Assembly (NCBI GenBank): GCA_012026835.1
Contig: VEPN01000006.1
Location: 1-64,000, forward strand
Direction of reading: 5' to 3'
Origin: Candidatus Methanoperedens sp.
GTDB taxonomy: Archaea > Halobacteriota > Methanosarcinia > Methanosarcinales > Methanoperedenaceae
Length of the DNA: 64,000 bases
Part shown: in pieces, positions 17,343 to 26,119 of the stretch
Layout of the letters: each line of letters starts with the position of its first letter
Numbering within the stretch: position 1 is the stretch's first letter
Notes under the pieces: model-generated
Seen by the model: the letters and a program-made list of their open reading frames with translations, nothing else
What the model was told of the DNA's origin: nothing
Database searches by the model: none
Made by a program: the position numbers and the translations under genes

Positions 17343-18913
17343 CCACTGCAGGTTATGATGTAATGGCCCAGGTTAATGAGAACCTGATTAACAAATTCAT
17401 GAAAATTGGCTCCTGCATAGGGAAGTTCCCGACGTTCAGTGGTACATATAAATTACCTATCGAAAATGTTCCTGACAGTTTAAAGGAGTTCATGGATATA
17501 GGATATGAAGTGTCACTGGCAAAACCACCAGCCATTGATTTCACCGCTGATCTTAATATGATAATGGATGTCAGGGGACAGGCAAAGTTCACGGTTCTGG
17601 GTGGGATTGAATTTGAACTTGAGGTTGAGTTCAGGATAAAAGTGAACCCGACGTTTGATCAGACCACACGCATGTTCAGGATAGAGTTTGTTGAGGCAGT
17701 AATTGAAGATGTGGAACTGAACGATACATATAACCTGCCTGCGAATGTGCTTAACAAACTCAATGAGATACTGGGCATCGCAATGCAGGAATACCTGACA
17801 CAGGAAATCACATCCATTGAATTAAGCCCGGTACTGTTCGCTCTGGACCTGCCATATATGCCGCCGGGAGATGAGAATAAACTCACCATAGGATTGGGAA
17901 ATGTTAAGATATTAAATTCTTCAGTTATGGCTGCTGCTGTTAACCTGCTCGGATATAACGGAGGAAATGTCAATGCTATCACGGATTTTACAGGCGGCAA
18001 TCATATTGGTCTGGGAGTGAACGAGAACGGTATGCACAGGGTTTATGACTTCTGGTGGGACCGTACCACACATCCAAAGTCAGTGACAGAGACCGCAACT
18101 CACGAATTCGATATGCCAAGCATCGTTGATTTCATGGACGAAATCGTGGACTGGGTAGTAGCTATTGCGACTCTTGGCCTTGTTGATGTAGATTTTGATA
18201 TTGACAGGGTATGGGCAGAGTACGGAGCCAATATCAGTTTCTCAAAATTTGATTTTGACCTGAAACCAGGAAATACTGTTCAGATCTCAGGAAGTATTTC
18301 AGCGGATGTCTGGCTGAAAGTATATATAAAGTACACAACCACAACTTCGATCTTCTGGGGAGCCGTGGAGGTTGATGAGGATACGAGTACTGTTAAAGTT
18401 TTTGATATGAGTGTCAACGGGATTACAATTGATATAGAAAATGCTGAAGGGACGGTCTCAATAAATGATCAACATCAACTGATGGTAGATATAACAGATC
18501 TTGACATTACGATACCACTACCCTGGGAGTTACCTGAGGTGATCCTGGACTATGTTGTTGACTGGCTTGTCGACCAGATAGTTGCTAATATGCCACCGAT
18601 CGTGCTGTTCCCTGCCGTTATATCCCAGCAGATCCCGGATACCAGTGTGACTGTGGATGCCACTATGGAAAGTCTTGCAATAAATGAGGCCGAGGCACTT
18701 ATAACAGCCAACATTGGAACTTCTAATATGGGAAATTATGCACCCTATGTGGCAAACAGGAATCCTGAGAGCATGGAACTGCATAAAAGGGAATGCGAAT
18801 GGGCTCACAGAATAGCTTTCAGGAACAGAGTTTATTACTGCGAACTGGAAGAAGCGCTGGCGGCCGGTTATAATGGTTGCGCATACTGTTTGCCTGAATA
18901 CAATACAGGATAA
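17339..18913 (+). CDS. Putative TULIP/P47-like lipid-binding protein with zinc-finger-like tail
   Basis: A 524-aa protein with no signal peptide. It begins TTAGYDVMAQVNENLINKFM, similar to the start of P47/OrfX TULIP proteins (T-x-GWD...N). Alternating amphipathic strands and helix pairs follow, consistent with a tubular lipid-binding fold; this is inference from pattern. The last ~50 residues form a separate unit with H-x3-C and C-x2-C spacing (HKRECEWAHRI ... GYNGCAYCLPEY), like small zinc-binding tails found on secreted or phage-like proteins. A hairpin terminator follows at 18922. Coupling by ATGA to the small upstream protein suggests a two-protein complex. Confidence 0.6.
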   Translation: MTTAGYDVMAQVNENLINKFMKIGSCIGKFPTFSGTYKLPIENVPDSLKEFMDIGYEVSLAKPPAIDFTADLNMIMDVRGQAKFTVLGGIEFELEVEFRIKVNPTFDQTTRMFRIEFVEAVIEDVELNDTYNLPANVLNKLNEILGIAMQEYLTQEITSIELSPVLFALDLPYMPPGDENKLTIGLGNVKILNSSVMAAAVNLLGYNGGNVNAITDFTGGNHIGLGVNENGMHRVYDFWWDRTTHPKSVTETATHEFDMPSIVDFMDEIVDWVVAIATLGLVDVDFDIDRVWAEYGANISFSKFDFDLKPGNTVQISGSISADVWLKVYIKYTTTTSIFWGAVEVDEDTSTVKVFDMSVNGITIDIENAEGTVSINDQHQLMVDITDLDITIPLPWELPEVILDYVVDWLVDQIVANMPPIVLFPAVISQQIPDTSVTVDATMESLAINEAEALITANIGTSNMGNYAPYVANRNPESMELHKRECEWAHRIAFRNRVYYCELEEALAAGYNGCAYCLPEYNTG

Positions 18914-18921
18914 GGTATATT

Positions 18922-18951
18922 GCTGTAAGCCTCGGTTTCCCGGTTTACAGC
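18922..18951 (+). terminator. Hairpin with T-rich tail
   Basis: Arms gctgtaa and ttacagc enclose a GC-rich loop and are followed by a T-rich run (ttttacttcttttttattt). It lies 8 bp after the stop of the TULIP-like gene and just beyond the convergent clpP stop. It may end transcription from both sides. Confidence 0.55.
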
Positions 18952-18973
18952 TTTTACTTCTTTTTTATTTAAA

Positions 18974-19573
18974 TTATAATACTCCTTCCCCGGCTCTTAT
19001 CACTTTATCTATCAGCCCATATTCCACTGCTTTTTCTGCTGTAAGGAAAAAATCCCTATTTGTATCATTTTCAATAACTTCTAAGGGTTGCCCTGTGTGA
19101 TAGACCAGAATATTATCCAGAACTTTCTTGACCCTATCCAGTTCTTTTGCCTGGATATCTATTTCGATTGCCTGCCCCTGCACGTTACCAAGAGGCTGGT
19201 GTATCATCACCCGTGCGTTAGGAAATGCCATTCTCTTCCCTTTTGTGCCTGCTGCCAGCAAAATTGCTGCCATTGAAGTAGCTTCGCCTATACAGATTGT
19301 TGCAATACTGCACTTCATGCACCGCATGGTATCGTAGATAGCAAGACCCGCACTGATGATACCTCCGGGACTATTTATATAGATGCGAATATCGCCTTCG
19401 AATACTTTATCTTCCAGATAAAGAAGCTGTGCGATAACACTTTCAGCCATGTCAACATCAATATCACCATTTAGAAAAATTATTTGTTTACTCAAAAGGT
19501 GAGAATACAGGTCCATCTGCCGGGGACCATGTGCTGTCTGTTCGGATACATTAAATATATGTGGGTATACCAT
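18974..19573 (-). CDS. clpP: ATP-dependent Clp protease proteolytic subunit ClpP
   Basis: A 199-aa protein, full length for ClpP. The catalytic triad is intact: Ser100 in GEATSMAA, His125 in VMIHQPLG and Asp174 in TNRDFFLTAEKAVEYG. INSPGGIISAGLAIYDTM forms the oxyanion-loop region. ClpP makes a tetradecameric chamber that degrades proteins delivered by ClpX or ClpA. These are bacterial proteins and true ClpP is uncommon in archaea, so horizontal acquisition is likely. No Clp ATPase gene is in this window. The start at 19573 is favoured by the conserved N-terminus. Two 27-bp direct repeats lie about 200 bp upstream. Confidence 0.95.
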   Translation of the reverse strand: MVYPHIFNVSEQTAHGPRQMDLYSHLLSKQIIFLNGDIDVDMAESVIAQLLYLEDKVFEGDIRIYINSPGGIISAGLAIYDTMRCMKCSIATICIGEATSMAAILLAAGTKGKRMAFPNARVMIHQPLGNVQGQAIEIDIQAKELDRVKKVLDNILVYHTGQPLEVIENDTNRDFFLTAEKAVEYGLIDKVIRAGEGVL

Positions 19574-19771
19574 TATCCTGCTCCTCCTTTGTGTTTAAAC
19601 CTACTGAACCAATCGAACTGAATCCTGCCTAAGAATTGATATTCCTCTGCCTGATTTAACCCCTGTAAATCAGCGAAGGACTCAGAGACACGATATAATA
19701 AGATATTTATCTGGATATCTAATAAAACCATGGGTATAAGATGTCTCCATCTTATAGTTTGTTCTATAGTA

Positions 19772-19829
19772 ACTATCCTCAAATTATAGCTATATAAAGG
19801 CGACTATCCTCGAATAATAGCTTTATAAA
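19772..19829. promoter_or_regulatory. Two 27-bp near-identical direct repeats with TATA-like ends
   Basis: Copy one starts actatcctcaaattatagc (19772-19798) and copy two actatcctcgaataatagc (19803-19829). They are 31 bp apart start to start, about three helical turns. Each ends in tataaa. They lie between clpP and a truncated transposase fragment. The pattern fits tandem binding of one regulator beside a promoter, but the controlled gene and direction are not clear from sequence. Confidence 0.6.
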
Positions 19830-19871
19830 CTATTAATGCACAAATATTAAACATTGTGGGATGTGCTTAAT

Positions 19872-20048
19872 ATGGACTATTTTGTTTCTACAAGCCTTTC
19901 AAAACTTGCGAGGATGATAGAGAAAGAGAAGGATGCTGCGATTAGGCAGAAACTTCTTGTTGTGTGGCATACTAAGCGGGGAGCAACTGAGAGAGATATA
20001 GAGGATATTTTATTGATACCAAGATCTACTGCATCCGTCATCGGTTAA
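19872..20048 (+). pseudogene. IS630-type transposase N-terminal fragment
   Basis: About 58 codons starting MDYFVSTSLSKLARMIEKEK. The segment QKLLVVWHTKRGATERDIED and LLIPRSTASVI is the helix-turn-helix N-terminus of IS630/IS-Tc1-like transposases. The catalytic DDE part is missing: the frame stops just before the neighbouring IS4-type element. It is best read as an IS remnant truncated by the later insertion. Confidence 0.55.
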
Positions 20049-20079
20049 GCCCACCACTCCTCTCGGAAACGTTCCCTAT

Positions 20080-21375
20080 TCACATGCGGATCAATCCCTG
20101 ATTCTGATAAAATTCCATGATAGTCTCAAAAGTTCGCTCAATTCCACAATAACGAAGAATCGCCGTAAGCTGGTCACTGGCATTTTCAGCAAATATAGTA
20201 CTCCATTTTAATTGTGTATATCGAACCATTTTCTCTTTTGGGCTATGCCTTCGTACAATGGAATACACTTTCCTGCTGACAATAAGCGTAAGAATCGCTA
20301 CCCAGATAAGGGCTTCAACGATTTGAGGGTTAGTGGTATTGACAACATCCAAAGCATATCTACTTTTAAGTTCTTTGAAAATAAGCTCAATTTCCCATCT
20401 TGCTCCATAGAGCTTCGCAATATCCTCAGGTTCCAGCACTTCGGGATTAATATCGGTAAGATATACATGATATTCCTCATCCTCCTCATTGAAAACAGCC
20501 ACCAACCTGAAATGTTCCGTATCTTTTCGCTGTTTGCCGTTATAATTTCGCCTTTTGAATGATACCTCAACTTCGGCATCAAGTACCTTTCTTTTCAGTT
20601 TTGGCAATATCTCGCTTATGCATTTCCCTTCAACATCAATGCTATTGCCTCGATAGATGCGGTGTACTTCGAGAATAAGAGGATCAGCACCATCTTTCAA
20701 TCGAGATACAAAGTACCCTCCATTTTCTTTTATCCTTGTAAAAAGTTGATACTTGTAAAACCCCAGATCGATAAGAAGTACTCGATCTTTTATCCAGGGA
20801 CCGATGCGAAGAGTCTTCAATTCGTTTGTGCTTTCTGCATAAAGAGCGATATTTTTCGGACCATTGGTTACTGCACTTACCAATAGACCCACTTTTACAC
20901 CTGCTGCTACTGTTCTGCTCCTGGTAGCAGGCCATTTCTTTGCAAGTGTCTTATTGAGTCGAATGATTGTACTATCCTGTATCAGCACGTCCAGGAATTT
21001 AGCGAGTTTTTCTTTGAGAGCACGATTTGGCTCCTGGGCAAGATACTCAATAGCGTGAGTAACGCATGTCTTGAGAAATAGAACAAGCTCTGGGGTAAAT
21101 CGGTCATACCAACTGCTGTCACTCAATTCTGTATCTGCCGCTTTTTCATAGCTCCGCTTTATACTTGCAAGGCTTCGTTGAAGACGAACCCCAAAACTCA
21201 ATACTATTACCCAAAAAAGGATTGTGGGATTCACCTTTCGTTCCCGTTTTATGAGACCAGTTTCTTTAGCTGTTTTTTCCAGCCATTCGGGTGAAAAGAC
21301 TGTGCATAGTTCTTTTTCTATTATATTTTGATCATAAGATTGTGCTTTCTTAGTTGTTTTCTTGCTTTTGCTCAT
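20080..21375 (-). CDS. IS4-family (ISH8-like) transposase
   Basis: A 431-aa, apparently intact DDE transposase. The first Asp is in LIQDSTIIRL, the second in VLLIDLGFYKY, and the Glu lies in the IS4 signature YGARWEIELIFKELK (Y-x2-R-x3-E-x6-K). The N-terminus FSPEWLEKTAKETGLIKRER is typical of ISH8-like archaeal elements. It catalyses cut-and-paste movement of its IS. I could not define terminal inverted repeats with confidence: the flanks ctctcggaaacgttcc and tctcgaccgttcct are similar but in direct orientation. It appears to have landed in or beside an older IS630 copy. Confidence 0.92.
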   Translation of the reverse strand: MSKSKKTTKKAQSYDQNIIEKELCTVFSPEWLEKTAKETGLIKRERKVNPTILFWVIVLSFGVRLQRSLASIKRSYEKAADTELSDSSWYDRFTPELVLFLKTCVTHAIEYLAQEPNRALKEKLAKFLDVLIQDSTIIRLNKTLAKKWPATRSRTVAAGVKVGLLVSAVTNGPKNIALYAESTNELKTLRIGPWIKDRVLLIDLGFYKYQLFTRIKENGGYFVSRLKDGADPLILEVHRIYRGNSIDVEGKCISEILPKLKRKVLDAEVEVSFKRRNYNGKQRKDTEHFRLVAVFNEEDEEYHVYLTDINPEVLEPEDIAKLYGARWEIELIFKELKSRYALDVVNTTNPQIVEALIWVAILTLIVSRKVYSIVRRHSPKEKMVRYTQLKWSTIFAENASDQLTAILRYCGIERTFETIMEFYQNQGLIRM

Positions 21376-21678
21376 TCTCGACCGTTCCTGATTTTTTTTA
21401 TATTACAGTAAAATTAGTATTTTTATGTAATACATATTTGCATAGCAGATAAATGCTACGCTACATAACGATTATTTCTTATGGAAAACAGAAATCTTGA
21501 TAAAATGGGTTGGGATTTTTACTGAAGGAATGATGTCTTAAAATGATTCAAATATTGGAGAATTCTTAACCGATGACCAATGATCAGGAATATTGCCTCA
21601 GTTGAAAGATTGGAAGGATATGCGTGTGCTGCGGTTTCCCGGCATAGAGTTTGATATACAATTTACTAATTTTTGGGA
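21376..21678. other. Intergenic region between IS4 transposase and tRNA-Thr
   Basis: About 300 bp of AT-rich DNA. It probably includes the right end of the IS, the end of which I cannot place. A small inverted motif (tagcagataaatgcta) is present. No gene is seen. Confidence 0.4.
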
Positions 21679-21750
21679 AGCCCCGGGAGGGAATTGAACC
21701 CTCGACCTCATCCTTACCAAGGATGCGCTATACCTCTAAGCCACCGAGGC
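21679..21750 (-). tRNA. tRNA-Thr (anticodon GGT)
   Basis: On the minus strand the acceptor GCCTCGG pairs with CCGGGGC. The anticodon arm CATCC-TTGGTAA-GGATG gives GGT, and the T-loop is GGTTCAATTCC. The discriminator is T, as expected for threonine. CCA is not encoded. Confidence 0.95.
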
Positions 21751-21770
21751 GCATCGTTTTTTAAATGCAG

Positions 21771-21845
21771 CGGGCCCGGAGGGATTCGAACCCTCGACAT
21801 CCGGGTTAGAAGCCCGGCGCTATATCCAGGCTAAGCCACGAGCCC
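21771..21845 (-). tRNA. tRNA-Arg (anticodon TCT)
   Basis: On the minus strand the acceptor GGGCTCG pairs with CGGGCCC. The anticodon arm CCGGG-CTTCTAA-CCCGG gives TCT (AGA codon). The T-arm is GAGGGTTCGAATCCCTC. Discriminator is G and no CCA is encoded. It lies 20 bp from tRNA-Thr on the same strand, so the two are probably one transcript. Confidence 0.95.
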
Positions 21846-21905
21846 AGCTCGAAACCTCAAGATGTCCTGATTATTTAAAAACCTTTTGTGGAAATTAAAA
21901 AGGAC

Positions 21906-22949
21906 TCAAATCCCATATTCTTTTTTAAGAGTTCCAATCTCAGGCAGGAGTATATAATCCAGCGACGTGCCTTTTGCCCCTCTAATTTCCATTATATCAA
22001 CAATTTCCCTGTACTTCCCGCCTGCAAGTCCGTTGGCAACAAGGGCCGCGCCCTCTGCGGCTTCTTTTACATTCTTCACATGAAAACCCTCAAGTCTTCT
22101 CACAGGCGCTATGTCGATATGTTTTTTAAATTCCTCGAATAACCCCTTTGTCCTTGAAATTCTCCCTGATATCAGGATTTCCTGCGGTTTTACAGAAGCC
22201 GTGAGCGATAGGATATCTTTGATCCCGCTTTCCAGATATGCATTAAGGGCTTTATCATTTTCCATCAGTTTTTCAGGCGTTTCTGCGATTGTCCTGACCC
22301 CGCCTTTAAAAATAAGTTCTTTACTGATGCCTCCTAAAAGGTAAGCAAGCTCAGAATCCATACCTCCCATCGAAAGAAAACCTATATTCCCTGAACTTCC
22401 CCCGATGCCATCTACGATTTTCCCATCTTTAACAGCTACAGCAGCAGTATATCCAAAACCCATCTCCAGCATTATGAATGATGTTTCGTTATAATTCTTG
22501 CTATCTCTCAATGCCTGGTCTCTGATGCCAAGGGCTGCACAGCAGAGCTTATCAGCAGTACCCATATCGATTTTATTAAATTTCCTGTATTCCGGAACCG
22601 TGGATAGATGGATGACCCCGGGAATGAACACGATAGGGAGCCCTTTTTGTTTCAGGCAGTTTATTGACCTTCTCATTCCAAGAATGTTTTTATCATTCCC
22701 TTTTTTGATAAGTGACATAAGGAAGAGCTCCTGCTCCCCTATATCTTCGATATTTGAAAGAGGAATGCCAAATCCGGATGGCCCAACCACCAGGTCGGCC
22801 TTTGTTTTCAAAATGATGTCAGAGATCTTCCCAGGGTCATTAATTATATCATGTGTTGATACAGAAGTATTAAGAATTACACTATCATCTTCCAGGCCGC
22901 AGAAATCAAAGCTTTTGGTTCCCGGGTCTATTCCGATTACTCTGGCCAT
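21906..22949 (-). CDS. DUF1464 family protein (ASKHA-fold, kinase-like)
   Basis: A 347-aa archaeal protein beginning MARVIGIDPGTKSFDFCGLE, a phosphate-1 loop of the actin/sugar-kinase/Hsp70 superfamily. Further segments include LVVGPSGFGIPL, FIMLEMGFGYTAAVAVKDG (phosphate-2 like) and GGSSGNIGFLSMGG. This matches DUF1464, an archaeal family with a predicted butyrate-kinase-like fold and unknown substrate. It is followed on the chromosome side by the tRNA-Arg/Thr pair. Cytosolic. Confidence 0.85.
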   Translation of the reverse strand: MARVIGIDPGTKSFDFCGLEDDSVILNTSVSTHDIINDPGKISDIILKTKADLVVGPSGFGIPLSNIEDIGEQELFLMSLIKKGNDKNILGMRRSINCLKQKGLPIVFIPGVIHLSTVPEYRKFNKIDMGTADKLCCAALGIRDQALRDSKNYNETSFIMLEMGFGYTAAVAVKDGKIVDGIGGSSGNIGFLSMGGMDSELAYLLGGISKELIFKGGVRTIAETPEKLMENDKALNAYLESGIKDILSLTASVKPQEILISGRISRTKGLFEEFKKHIDIAPVRRLEGFHVKNVKEAAEGAALVANGLAGGKYREIVDIMEIRGAKGTSLDYILLPEIGTLKKEYGI

Positions 22950-22999
22950 ACCCCAAAGTAATCATCCTGACTCATTAATGTTTTTATTTTTCCGGACAA

Positions 23000-23176
23000 T
23001 TATGTCTTTGGCGGTTTCCTTTCTACTACTTTCACCCAGTGGCCAGGACTGACCTCGGCAAGAACAGGAACATTGGGCGCAAGTTCATCAAAATAAATAG
23101 TCTCTTCACCAAGGGGATGAAGGTCGCCGCCACATACGGGACATTTTTCAGAATATGTCTTCCTTTTAGTAAGCAG
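23000..23176 (-). CDS. Small zinc-ribbon protein with a non-ATG start
   Basis: The minus strand encodes KCPVCGGDLHPLGEETIYFD, then ELAPNVPVLAEVSPGHWVKV and VERKPPKT with a stop. The reading is compact with a C-x2-C-G zinc-knuckle half and a conserved-looking acidic/aromatic body. There is no ATG, GTG or TTG upstream in frame. A perfect GGAGG is followed 7 nt later by CTG (23176); an ATT sits between (23179). I place the start at CTG. The protein is ~58 aa and has been written from the sequence directly because it lacks a standard start. It may be a metal-binding RNA-polymerase or ribosome-associated small protein; the function is unknown. Confidence 0.6.
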   Translation of the reverse strand: MLTKRKTYSEKCPVCGGDLHPLGEETIYFDELAPNVPVLAEVSPGHWVKVVERKPPKT

Positions 23177-23398
23177 AATATAACCTCCACTTTAATGTAT
23201 TATCTTAATAAGGATAAACATTTCGGGAAACGATTAAATCATTAGTTAATTTGTATAAACATCATCATAACAACGATAATTATTATTATATTTCAAAACA
23301 GATAAATTTAAATATTAGCTACTGTATAACATGTGATATTACTCTTTAGAGGACTATCTCACAAGTAATCTGAAGAGTGGATAAGAAATGGAGTGATT

Positions 23399-24037
23399 AT
23401 GGCTAAAAAAAACAGGTTAGTTAGCTTTGGCTTTTTACTTATAGCCATTGTATCAATGACAGGAATTGCGAATGCCGAATGTTTAATAGACCAGGACGGT
23501 TTACCAATATCCGGTTGCGACAACATCTCTGTGTGGAAAAACGACGGCTCACAGGCAATAGGGAGTGGTTTTGTTCTTCCCTTGAAACCAAATGACCCGC
23601 CAGTGCCTCTCAAGCTGAAAGTTATCTTCAACGAGTCACGTGATGTTGATAATGCTACACATTATTTGGTTGCAATCGTTACTCCAACTAATGGTGGAGA
23701 TCCCTATACCATAGAAGTGGTCGCTGAGGAGGTGTCTTGTATCGCTTGTCCGAGTTCCGCGATTACAAATACTCCTTTACTCTGGACTCAAGACTATATT
23801 GTAACAACTGATCCAAATTTCGAGTTTCTCCAGCTATATATATCATCAACAGGTAACCCGGGAGAGACATATAATATAACTTTACAGGATGTTACAACAG
23901 GGGCGATGTTTTCTTTCGCCGTAGCTGATCTACATACGCAAAACATCCCCGAGTTCCCCACGATTGCCGCCCCGATAGTAGCAATCATAGGCCTGGTGTT
24001 CTTCTTCCAGCGCAGGAAAGCAAACAAAGTGGAATAA
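23399..24037 (+). CDS. PEF-CTERM-anchored secreted protein
   Basis: A ~212-aa protein with an N-terminal signal (LVSFGFLLIAIVSMTGIANA). The C-terminus IPEFPTIAAPIVAIIGLVFF followed by QRRK is a PEF-CTERM sorting signal, processed by an archaeosortase and typical of Methanosarcinales. The ectodomain has four cysteines in two pairs (ECLI...SGC; SCIAC) and beta-strand character; no known domain is recognised. It ends 19 nt before the start of the multicopper oxidase gene on the same strand, so the two may act together at the cell surface, for example as docking protein and enzyme. Confidence 0.85.
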   Translation: MAKKNRLVSFGFLLIAIVSMTGIANAECLIDQDGLPISGCDNISVWKNDGSQAIGSGFVLPLKPNDPPVPLKLKVIFNESRDVDNATHYLVAIVTPTNGGDPYTIEVVAEEVSCIACPSSAITNTPLLWTQDYIVTTDPNFEFLQLYISSTGNPGETYNITLQDVTTGAMFSFAVADLHTQNIPEFPTIAAPIVAIIGLVFFFQRRKANKVE

Positions 24038-24056
24038 TTTGGTAAGGTGGAAAAAT

Positions 24057-25943
24057 ATGAAAAATAATGATTTATGTATGGACCGTAGGACATTTGTAAA
24101 AATGGCGGCTACAGTTGCGGGATTTGTTGCCCTGGGCAGATACTCGAAACTGGGAGGTATTGCTTCTGCGGCACCAATAACGCTCACCCCATATACAGAC
24201 CCCTTGTTTATCCCGCCGGTGCTGGATGGAGCAGGCGGCAGTGAATTATCTATTTCAATGGATGTATATTCCAACCATAGCTTCCATAGTGTATTGCCTC
24301 CAGCGAAAGCTACATGGGGTTATGGAGGTGCCCCTTTTCTTGGTCCCACCATTGAGGCAAAAAAAGGCGTCCCAACTTCGGTGAGATTTATCAACAATAT
24401 CCCCGATAATCCCCATCCTACGAATGCGGTGGATACTGCATTCCTCATGGGAATGGAAACGATGCATGATGTCAGGCTGATCCCTCACCTTCATGGCGGA
24501 TTTTCAGCGCCTCAATTCGATGGGCATCCCCAGGCATGGTTTACACAATCAGGGGCACATGGAGAGCACTATTATTCATCAGCAAGCGCAACCGCTGCGG
24601 CAAATGAAGCAGTTTTGGAATATACGAACGACCAGGACGCAACAAATATCTGGTACCACGATCACGGCATGGGCATAACCCGTTTGAATGTATATATGGG
24701 GCTGGCAGGAGAATATTTTGTCCGTGATAATTACGATACAGGTATTCCGGGTTTGGGTCTCAATATTCCAAAGGGAAACTATGAGGTTCCGATAGTCATT
24801 CAGGACAGGATGCTTGATCTGGATGATCTTTCGCCAACTTACGGCTCACTTGTCTACCCTGTAAAGCCGGCCGGGAATGATTGTATAAATAAAGTCTGGC
24901 TGCCTGAGTTCTTTGGCGATATCCCCATTGTGAACGGTACAGCGTGGCCATATCTTAATGTCGAGCCAAGAAGATATCGGTTACGCCTCCTTGACGGCTC
25001 AAATGCCCGGTTTTACCAGTTATGGTTCGAAAAGCAAGGGACAACACCGGTAACAATGCCATTCTACTTGATAGGTATGGAACAGGGTTTGATGCCAAAA
25101 CCCATGAAATTAAATACGATATTGATGGCCCCGGGAGAACGTGCTGATATAATCATTGACTTCACAGGTCTTGCAAATGGTACAGCGATAATACTCAAGA
25201 ACAGGGCGCCTGCGCCGTATCCGATGGGCGGAGATGTACCTATTCCGGAGATCATGAAATTTGTTGTGCAGGCGAATCCGGCATCACCTCCAGATTCAAC
25301 CGCTGTGCCTCCAGCGATCCCTGGCTGGCCGGCGTTCACATCGCTCATCCCGCCAACATATAATTGGACCACCCCGGCACCGGCAGGCATACCAACCAGA
25401 GACATAGTCCTTAAAGAGCAACTGGAAACATGCTCCCTTGGCGAAATACCATTGAGAGTGCTGTTGAATAATAAATTCTTCAGGGACCCGATAGAAGAGA
25501 CACCTACCCAGAATACAGTTGAAATCTGGCAGTACATAAACCTTACCCCGGATGCGCATCCTATGCACATGCATCTTGTCAAATTCCAGGTACTTAACAG
25601 GCAGATGATAAATCATGTGAAGTACTTTGCAGATTGGCAGGCATGGCTGAATGGAGTTGGAGCCCGGCCTGTGTTGAACAATTATCTCCTTGGGCGTCCC
25701 ATCAGGCCGACAGCAGAAGAGACAGGTTATAAGGATACTGCAAAGGCATTCCCTGCCCAGGTACTGCGTGTCATATCTAAGTTCGATATTCCAAAAGGTT
25801 CGATGGTTTTGAGTGAATATGCCACAGGTAACGAAAATACAGGTCCAGAAAGGGATTACTACAATTACGTCCATCATTGCCACATCATCGAGCACGAGGA
25901 TAATGAGATGATGCGACCGTTCGGTGTAATACCTGTTCCTTGA
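24057..25943 (+). CDS. Tat-exported multicopper oxidase
   Basis: About 628 aa. The start MKNNDLCMDRRTFVKMAATV gives a twin-arginine signal (DRRTFVK). The copper ligands are all present: HLHGGF, WYHDHGMG, HPMHMHLVKF and HHCHIIEHEDNEMMRPF with the type 1 Cys-His-Met set. The architecture is of the three-cupredoxin CotA/bilirubin-oxidase type. Such enzymes oxidise phenolic substrates or metal ions (Mn, Cu, Fe) and reduce oxygen to water outside the membrane. In a presumed anaerobe the physiological acceptor is uncertain; oxygen or nitric-oxide defence or metal oxidation are possible. A hairpin terminator follows. Confidence 0.92.
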   Translation: MKNNDLCMDRRTFVKMAATVAGFVALGRYSKLGGIASAAPITLTPYTDPLFIPPVLDGAGGSELSISMDVYSNHSFHSVLPPAKATWGYGGAPFLGPTIEAKKGVPTSVRFINNIPDNPHPTNAVDTAFLMGMETMHDVRLIPHLHGGFSAPQFDGHPQAWFTQSGAHGEHYYSSASATAAANEAVLEYTNDQDATNIWYHDHGMGITRLNVYMGLAGEYFVRDNYDTGIPGLGLNIPKGNYEVPIVIQDRMLDLDDLSPTYGSLVYPVKPAGNDCINKVWLPEFFGDIPIVNGTAWPYLNVEPRRYRLRLLDGSNARFYQLWFEKQGTTPVTMPFYLIGMEQGLMPKPMKLNTILMAPGERADIIIDFTGLANGTAIILKNRAPAPYPMGGDVPIPEIMKFVVQANPASPPDSTAVPPAIPGWPAFTSLIPPTYNWTTPAPAGIPTRDIVLKEQLETCSLGEIPLRVLLNNKFFRDPIEETPTQNTVEIWQYINLTPDAHPMHMHLVKFQVLNRQMINHVKYFADWQAWLNGVGARPVLNNYLLGRPIRPTAEETGYKDTAKAFPAQVLRVISKFDIPKGSMVLSEYATGNENTGPERDYYNYVHHCHIIEHEDNEMMRPFGVIPVP

Positions 25944-25959
25944 AGCAGCCAGTATATTG

Positions 25960-25990
25960 AATGAAATGGGCTCTTTGGGGCCATTTCATT
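25960..25990 (+). terminator. Stem-loop terminator after multicopper oxidase
   Basis: Perfect 10-bp arms aatgaaatgg and ccatttcatt enclose an 11-nt loop and are followed by tttttaag. It lies 17 bp after the stop codon. Confidence 0.75.
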
Positions 25991-26046
25991 TTTAAGTTTA
26001 TACCTTTTTTGTTAAATCTATATTAGAAGTTAAACAAAAAAAAGAA

Positions 26047-26119
26047 CGTCCGGACCGGGATTTGAACCCGGGTCGGGGGCTCGACAGGCCCTCATGATAG
26101 GCCGCTACACTATCCGGAC
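26047..26119 (-). tRNA. tRNA-Asp (anticodon GTC)
   Basis: On the minus strand the acceptor GTCCGGA pairs with TCCGGAC. The anticodon loop CTGTCGA gives GTC. The T-arm is CCGGGTTCAAATCCCGG and the discriminator is G, the identity base for aspartate. One mismatch is seen at the top of the anticodon stem. Confidence 0.93.

Noticed and set aside
19573-19782. 69-codon minus-strand frame upstream of clpP
   Set aside because: It starts with TTG inside a direct repeat, has no clear RBS and no recognisable protein features; more likely the 5' region of clpP.
20049-20079. Terminal inverted repeats of the IS4-type element
   Set aside because: The flanking motifs are similar only in direct orientation, so I could not define the ends.
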